NCBI GenBank assembly: GCA_937125455.1
Contig: CAKZLK010000043.1
Span: forward strand, 310,001 to 374,000
From: an uncultured Aequorivita sp.
Lineage (GTDB): Bacteria; Bacteroidota; Bacteroidia; Flavobacteriales; Flavobacteriaceae
Direction: 5' to 3'
DNA length: 64,000 nucleotides
The notes beneath the pieces were generated by a model. It saw nothing but the letters and a program-made list of their open reading frames with translations, was not told the origin of the DNA and made no database searches. A program made the position numbers and the translations under genes. Of the stretch, positions 58,143 through 64,000 are shown piece after piece. Every line of letters starts with the position of its first letter. Positions within the stretch are counted from its first letter, which is position 1.

Positions 58143-60293
58143 CTATGCTATTTCCTTTTTTTGAAGTTTCAATTGAATCCGCTTTCGTTCCACATCCACA
58201 TCAAGCACCTTCACTATGATTTGTTGGTGCAAATGCACGTGCTCACTAACATCTGAAACATATGCTTCGGCAAGATTGGAGACATGAATTAAGCCACTTT
58301 CCTTTATCCCAATATCCACGAAACAGCCAAAATTAGTGATGTTGTTCACAATTCCCGGCAGCAACTGGCCTTCCTGCAAATCTTTGATGGTCTTTATATT
58401 TTGGTTGAAAGTGAAAACTTTCGCCTCTTCACGAATATCAAGTCCTGGTTTTTCCAGTTCCTTTAAAATATCTTGCAAAGTGGGAAGTCCAATTTTTTCT
58501 GAAGTGTATTTTTCTAAATCTATTTTCTGAAGAAGAGCTTTGTTTCCAATCAATTCAGAAATTTTCACCCCTTCATCCTTCGCCATTTTTGAAACCACCG
58601 AATAACTTTCGGGATGCACGGAAGAATCATCTAGCGGGTTTTCGCCATTTTTTATTCGAAGAAATCCAGCTGCTTGTTCAAACGCTTTTCCGCCCAAACG
58701 CGGAACTTTTTTAACTTCTTCTCTCGAAGAAAATGCACCGTTTTCTTCACGATAATTCACTACGTTTTCAGCCAATTTTGGGCCGATTCCAGATACGTAA
58801 CTCAACAGTGGAACACTGGCAGTATTTATGTTTACACCAACGGCATTTACACATAATTCTACCGAAGTATCCAAAGAACTCTTCAGCTTTGTTTGATCTA
58901 CATCATGCTGATATTGGCCAACGCCAATGGATTTTGCGTCAATTTTTACCAGTTCCGCCAAAGGATCCTGCAAACGGCGGCCTATTGATACTGCGCCACG
59001 CACGGTAACATCGTAATTCGGGAATTCATCGCGCGCAATTTTTGAAGCCGAATATATAGATGCCCCAGCCTCGCTCACCACAAAAACCTGCATCGGGTTT
59101 TTAAAATGAATTCTTTTTATGAATTGCTCCGTTTCCCGTGAAGCAGTTCCATTTCCAATTGCAATAGCTTCAATTTTATAAGCATCTGCCAGCGAGCTTA
59201 TCTTTTTTATTGCGCCAGTGGTGTCGTTTTTTGGCGCATGTGGATAAATGGTTTCATTGTGTTGTAAGCCGCCTTGGGCATCCAAACAAACCACTTTGCA
59301 TCCAGTTCTAAACCCAGGATCAATGGCTAAGATACGCTTTTCACCCAAAGGCGAACCTAACAAAAGTTGTTTTAAGTTTTTGGCGAAAACATTGATTGCA
59401 GTTTCGTCTGCTTTCTCTTTTGCCGCAGAAAGTGCTTCGTTTGAAAGCGCTGGAAACAAAAGCCGTTTATAGCTATCTTCAATTGCAAGTTTTATTTGTT
59501 TTGAAGCAGCATCGTTCAGTTTTACAACGCGATCTTCAATTTTTGAGATTGCCTTTTCATCATCAATTTCTATTTTTTGGCGAATGAATCCTTCGGAAGT
59601 TGCGCGCAGAATTGCCAGCAATCGGTGTGAGGGAATTCTATTTAATGCTTCGTTCCAATCAAAGTAATCACGGAATTTCTGCGCTTTTTCGTCATCTTCA
59701 AGCTTCTTTACAACTTTGGTTGAAATCGCTGCAAAACGCTCCAATTGATTACGAAGCATATTCCGGATATCGGTGCGTTCGTTGATCCATTCGGCAATAA
59801 TGTGGCGTGCGCCTTCCAAAGCTCCTTCTTCAGAATTTACTTCGCCTTTTATATATTTTGAAGCAAGCGCAGCAATATCGGAACTCGAGATACTTCGGGT
59901 CTGCGCCATTAAAATTTTCGCCAAAGGCTCCAAACCGTTTTCGCGTGCTGTATCTGCCTTTGTTTTTCGCTTCTTTTTGTAAGGTAAATACAAATCTTCC
60001 AAAACGATTAAATCTGTTGCCTCCTCGATTTTCTTTTGAAGCTCAGCAGTCAAAACTTCCTGTTCTTGTAACGATTTTAAGATTGCAACTTTTCGCTTTT
60101 CCAGCGCTTCAAACTGCTCCTTGAACTTTACGATATCACCAATTTGAACCTCATCGAGATTACCCGTTAATTCCTTTCTATATCTTGAAATAAAAGGGAT
60201 TGTGCAATCTTCGTTTAAAAGCTTAACTGTGTTTTCAACACTTTTCTGCGGAAGTTGGGTTTGGGAGGTTATGTAGCGAAAAAGGTTGTTCAT
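58143..60293 (-). CDS. tex: Tex-family RNA-binding transcription accessory protein (S1 domain)
   Basis: 716 aa. DPGFRTGCKVVCLDAQG, GRRLQDPLAELVKIDAKSIGVGQYQHDVDQ, C-terminal S1 domain. Confidence 0.95.
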   Translation of the reverse strand: MNNLFRYITSQTQLPQKSVENTVKLLNEDCTIPFISRYRKELTGNLDEVQIGDIVKFKEQFEALEKRKVAILKSLQEQEVLTAELQKKIEEATDLIVLEDLYLPYKKKRKTKADTARENGLEPLAKILMAQTRSISSSDIAALASKYIKGEVNSEEGALEGARHIIAEWINERTDIRNMLRNQLERFAAISTKVVKKLEDDEKAQKFRDYFDWNEALNRIPSHRLLAILRATSEGFIRQKIEIDDEKAISKIEDRVVKLNDAASKQIKLAIEDSYKRLLFPALSNEALSAAKEKADETAINVFAKNLKQLLLGSPLGEKRILAIDPGFRTGCKVVCLDAQGGLQHNETIYPHAPKNDTTGAIKKISSLADAYKIEAIAIGNGTASRETEQFIKRIHFKNPMQVFVVSEAGASIYSASKIARDEFPNYDVTVRGAVSIGRRLQDPLAELVKIDAKSIGVGQYQHDVDQTKLKSSLDTSVELCVNAVGVNINTASVPLLSYVSGIGPKLAENVVNYREENGAFSSREEVKKVPRLGGKAFEQAAGFLRIKNGENPLDDSSVHPESYSVVSKMAKDEGVKISELIGNKALLQKIDLEKYTSEKIGLPTLQDILKELEKPGLDIREEAKVFTFNQNIKTIKDLQEGQLLPGIVNNITNFGCFVDIGIKESGLIHVSNLAEAYVSDVSEHVHLHQQIIVKVLDVDVERKRIQLKLQKKEIA

Positions 60294-60302
60294 TTGCGGG
60301 AA

Positions 60303-61766
60303 TTAATCTGAAAATTTAAAAAGTTGATACGTATCTTCTTTTGAATTATATCTTCCATAAATAAAATAGTCTTTCATTTTAAAAACATTTTCTGCCACCC
60401 CATTAGGGTTACGTAATGTGAAAATTCGAATTTTATCAAAAACATTTTGTGGAATTATACCATCTATGTGCTCAAAATCTTCATTAAACAAACATTCAAT
60501 ACGAGTGGATTTATTATATTGATAAGAGTTGAATGCAGTATAAGCTGGATTAAAATATGTTGTGCTATACCCAGAATTTCCAACTGTTCCGCCAATAGTA
60601 TATTGTCCCGCCAAAGTTCCGTGGGTATTAACATTTAGCGTTTTATTACCACCCATTGTTATTCTATAGCCTTCTTTAATTGGCATTACTGCAACGCCAA
60701 TATCTTCGTCACTAATTTTTCTGAGAAATTGGGATGTTTCGTCCAATTCCCTTCTTTCACCCGATGCCATAGCAGTTCCTTCCTGAATAATTGGACTATT
60801 TTTGAAATTGATTTCTTCATCTTTAGATAATTCAATCTGCTTGAGCACCTCCTCGGTTTCAAGATTTTTGACCGTAAAAAGCATTTTGTTGCTATTGGCC
60901 GTAATCTGAAAAATTTTATCCTCAAGTAAATATGAATTATTTATAGCAGGATTTCCATCATTCGGCAATTGCTTTTTTTGGAAAGTTTTTAATGCAACTG
61001 TAAGTTCTGGTAGCGTGAACTCAAAAAGATAAGTGTTTAAAATTCCTTCATCAATAGTTAAAACAAACTTGTTTCCTCTGTCATATATTTTACAGACATT
61101 GCTGGTAATTGCAATCGAGTTTGGATTGGTCTCCTCTATTTTAACTACAGATGTTTCCGTCTTTAGAGCTCGCGAGAACTCGGTTAGCAACTTATCCAAT
61201 CGCGTGGTTCTGTTGTCGCGATCACCAAAATTTTTATCGCTAAAATCAAATGATTTTTTTCCAAACTTTCCGTCGTGATCAAAGGTATATATATTTAAAA
61301 TTGAACTTCTTTTTGTAACGGTAAGTATGTAAAATTTATCTTTATAACTATGGGATTGTAGGTATACTTCATCATTTAATTTGAAGCCAAACTCTGTTTC
61401 TATAGTTGCCTCTCGTTCAAAATCAAACAGGACACTTCCAAAGTTTCTATTGTTTAAGTTTTTTAAAAACAATCGAATTTGTCCATTTTTTAAAGTTTGA
61501 CCAATTATTTCTGTATAAATTGTCGGTAAACCTTTAGAAACAAATTTGCCTAATGGCTGCAAATCTTGCGAATATAAGTATCCGTTCAGTGTTTTATCGT
61601 CATCTAGAAAAATCGCAAAGGTTTTGTTTTCATCATCCACCACTGCAAAAGCATCCCACGGGGAACGATTGCGGGTTTTTAGGTCGTTAGAAATCGATAA
61701 GAATGGTGCTTGCCCAATTGCTGAAAAGACACAAAAAATTGAAAAAAATAAAATTCTAAAAAACAC
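60303..61766 (-). CDS. Hypothetical secreted protein
   Basis: 487 aa with signal peptide MFFRILFFSIFCVFSAIGQ; no family recognised. Confidence 0.65.
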   Translation of the reverse strand: MFFRILFFSIFCVFSAIGQAPFLSISNDLKTRNRSPWDAFAVVDDENKTFAIFLDDDKTLNGYLYSQDLQPLGKFVSKGLPTIYTEIIGQTLKNGQIRLFLKNLNNRNFGSVLFDFEREATIETEFGFKLNDEVYLQSHSYKDKFYILTVTKRSSILNIYTFDHDGKFGKKSFDFSDKNFGDRDNRTTRLDKLLTEFSRALKTETSVVKIEETNPNSIAITSNVCKIYDRGNKFVLTIDEGILNTYLFEFTLPELTVALKTFQKKQLPNDGNPAINNSYLLEDKIFQITANSNKMLFTVKNLETEEVLKQIELSKDEEINFKNSPIIQEGTAMASGERRELDETSQFLRKISDEDIGVAVMPIKEGYRITMGGNKTLNVNTHGTLAGQYTIGGTVGNSGYSTTYFNPAYTAFNSYQYNKSTRIECLFNEDFEHIDGIIPQNVFDKIRIFTLRNPNGVAENVFKMKDYFIYGRYNSKEDTYQLFKFSD

Positions 61767-61810
61767 GGACTTAAACTTTATTGGAGAAATTTTTTAAAAT
61801 AAATTTCAAA

Positions 61811-63886
61811 TTAATTAATCGTCGCCCCGTTTTCAACCCCTTCTTCTCCTGGATTTACAAAAACAAGTTTTCCTTCCGCATTTTCAGTCATTAAAATCAT
61901 TCCTTGACTTTCCACGCCGCGAAGTGCGCGTGGCGCAAGATTTACCAAAACAGTTACTTTTTTACCAATTATATCTTCAGCTTTAAAACTTTGTGCAATA
62001 CCAGAAACAATGGTGCGGACGTCAATGCCTGTATCAATTTTTAAAACTAAAAGCTTATCTGCTTTGGGCATTTTTTCAGCTTCAATGATTGTCCCCACAC
62101 GCATATCAAGTTTTGCGAAATCATCGTATTGTATGGTTTCTTTCTGTGGTGTTACCTCTTTGTTCGCGGCTTCATTCATCTTTTTACTTGCTTGTAGTTT
62201 ATCTAATTGTTGTTGAATTTGTTCGTCCTCTATTTTGCTGAAAAGCAATTCGGCTTTGTCCACTTTATGGCCGGGTATCAATAATTCTGTGTGGGTAGAT
62301 ACGTCATCCCATTTCAAAGAGGTCTCGACCGCGTTCGAGCGGATATTGAGCATGTTTTTTAACTTATCTGAAGTAAATGGTAAAAACGGTTCACTCAAAA
62401 CTGCTAAGGCAGAAGCAATTTGTAACGCAACATACATCACGGTTTTGGTTCGCTCCTCATCGGTTTTGATAGTTTTCCATGGCTCTTCATCTGCAAGATA
62501 TTTGTTTCCGAGGCGGGCGACGTTCATCAATTCGCCCTGAGCTTCACGAAAGCGATAACGCTCCAGCGAACTTGCAATCACCGTTGGATAGGCTTTCAAT
62601 TCGCTTAAAGTCTGTTCATCAACTTCTGAAAACGCTCCTTTATTTGGTACAATTCCTTCGTAATATTTATCAGTTAAAACCATCACGCGGTTTATGAAAT
62701 TTCCGAAGATGGCAACCAATTCATTATTATTTCGGGCTTGAAAATCGGCCCAAGTAAAATCGTTGTCTTTTGTTTCTGGAGCGTTTGCGGTAAGTGTGTA
62801 TCGCAACACATCCTGCTGATTTGGAAAATCCTCCAAGTATTCGTGCAACCAAACCGCCCAGTTTTTACTTGTTGAAATTTTATTGCCTTCAAGGTTCAAA
62901 AATTCGTTTGCTGGAACATTATCAGGAAGTATGTAACTTCCTTCAGCTTTTAACATAGCGGGAAAAATAATACAATGGAAAACGATGTTGTCTTTCCCAA
63001 TAAAATGAAGGAGTTTGGTGTTTTCATCTTTCCAGTAATCTTCCCAATTTTTTCCTTCTCGCTCAGCCCATTCCTTGGTTGAAGAAATATAGCCGATGGG
63101 TGCATCAAACCAAACATAAAGTACTTTTCCCTCGGCGCCTTTTACGGGTACTGGAATTCCCCAATCTAAATCGCGGGTTACTGCACGAGGGCGTAAACCG
63201 TCGTCAATCCAGCTTTTGCATTGCCCGAGAACGTTGGTTTTCCAATCTTTTTTATGGTCAACTAAAATCCATTGTTTTAAGAAATCTTCATACTCATTCA
63301 AAGGCAAAAACCAGTGTTTTGTTTCCTTTAAAATAGGCTTATTTCCTGAAATTGCACTTCGCGGATTTATTAGATCGGTTGCATTGTGACTGGTGCCACA
63401 ATTTTCACATTGATCGCCGTAGCTTTCTTCAAAACCGCATTTTGGGCAAGTTCCCACAACAAATCTATCTGCCAAAAACTGATTGGCTTCTTCGTCATAA
63501 AGCTGTTCGGTTACTTCTTCAATAAATTTTCCATCCTCATAAAGTTTCTTGAAAAATTCTGATGCAGTTTTATGATGGATTTCCGCAGAAGTACGCGAAT
63601 AGTTATCAAAAGAAATTCCAAAATCGGCAAAACTCTTTTTGATGATAGCGTGGTATTTATCAACCACTTGCTGTGGCGTAATGCCTTCTTTCTTTGCTTT
63701 TATAGTGATTGGCACTCCGTGTTCATCACTGCCACAAATAAAGGCAACATCTTTGTTTTGAAGCCGTTGGTAACGTGCGTAAATATCTGCCGGCACATAA
63801 ACACCCGCCAAATGGCCAATGTGAACGGGACCATTTGTATATGGCAATGCGGCGGTAATCGTGTATCTAGTTGGGTTCTGCTCCAT
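61811..63886 (-). CDS. metG: Methionine--tRNA ligase
   Basis: [24 protein letters not shown], zinc-knuckle [26 protein letters not shown] (KMSKS equivalent), C-terminal tRNA-binding domain. Start moved to [10 protein letters not shown]. Confidence 0.96.
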   Translation of the reverse strand: MEQNPTRYTITAALPYTNGPVHIGHLAGVYVPADIYARYQRLQNKDVAFICGSDEHGVPITIKAKKEGITPQQVVDKYHAIIKKSFADFGISFDNYSRTSAEIHHKTASEFFKKLYEDGKFIEEVTEQLYDEEANQFLADRFVVGTCPKCGFEESYGDQCENCGTSHNATDLINPRSAISGNKPILKETKHWFLPLNEYEDFLKQWILVDHKKDWKTNVLGQCKSWIDDGLRPRAVTRDLDWGIPVPVKGAEGKVLYVWFDAPIGYISSTKEWAEREGKNWEDYWKDENTKLLHFIGKDNIVFHCIIFPAMLKAEGSYILPDNVPANEFLNLEGNKISTSKNWAVWLHEYLEDFPNQQDVLRYTLTANAPETKDNDFTWADFQARNNNELVAIFGNFINRVMVLTDKYYEGIVPNKGAFSEVDEQTLSELKAYPTVIASSLERYRFREAQGELMNVARLGNKYLADEEPWKTIKTDEERTKTVMYVALQIASALAVLSEPFLPFTSDKLKNMLNIRSNAVETSLKWDDVSTHTELLIPGHKVDKAELLFSKIEDEQIQQQLDKLQASKKMNEAANKEVTPQKETIQYDDFAKLDMRVGTIIEAEKMPKADKLLVLKIDTGIDVRTIVSGIAQSFKAEDIIGKKVTVLVNLAPRALRGVESQGMILMTENAEGKLVFVNPGEEGVENGATIN

Positions 63887-63948
63887 AATTTTTTTTGAAA
63901 GCACAAAAGTACACATAAATGTAGTAATTTGTGGTTTTAAATAGATTC

Positions 63949-64000
63949 ATGATTACTCCAAACACACTTCAAAAGGGCGATACGGTTGCCATTGTTTCCA
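63949..64000 (+). CDS. 5' end of probable S66/LD-carboxypeptidase (MITPNTLQKGDTVAIVS...), truncated by window
   Basis: ATG at 63949 opening a frame with the typical S66 N-terminus. Confidence 0.6.
   Translation, partial: MITPNTLQKGDTVAIVS

Noticed and set aside
58336-60124. Plus-strand ORFs opposite tex
   Set aside because: Antisense shadow ORFs; Tex frame is unambiguous.
62010-63898. Plus-strand ORFs opposite metG
   Set aside because: Antisense shadow ORFs; MetG frame is unambiguous.
1-64000. tRNA, rRNA or CRISPR arrays
   Set aside because: None recognised by eye; a tRNAscan/CRISPR search would be needed to exclude divergent cases.

Overview
AT-rich Bacteroidota window, most likely Flavobacteriaceae: T9SS C-terminal sorting domains, paired DUF6443-type RHS proteins and a small SSB paralogue. 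The window splits in two. (A) About 1-42692 is accessory or mobile DNA. It carries a HamA/HamB (Hachiman-type) pair preceded by a large nuclease-like/TPR protein, an XRE + RuvC-like pair, a metallo-beta-lactamase + 4-TM membrane protein pair, two serine-recombinase/HerA-TraG-like ATPase modules, an orphan Dam methylase, RadC/JAB, an IS1-family transposase, two RHS loci with variable hydrophobic C-termini and candidate immunity proteins, and a YD-repeat/LRR chimera. (B) About 42692-64000 looks like ordinary chromosome: 3' part of ssb, recQ, U32 peptidase, ferredoxin, EamA transporter, T9SS surface proteins, a LytS/LytTR-type two-component pair, tex, metG and the start of a probable S66 peptidase. 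The best-supported structural observation is that the serine recombinase at 41220-42770 reads directly into an out-of-frame 3' fragment of ssb ([59 protein letters not shown]), marking the right end of an element inserted in ssb. The 5' half of ssb was not found, so the left end probably lies upstream of base 1. All family assignments come from reading motifs and translated proteins by eye; no database search was run.
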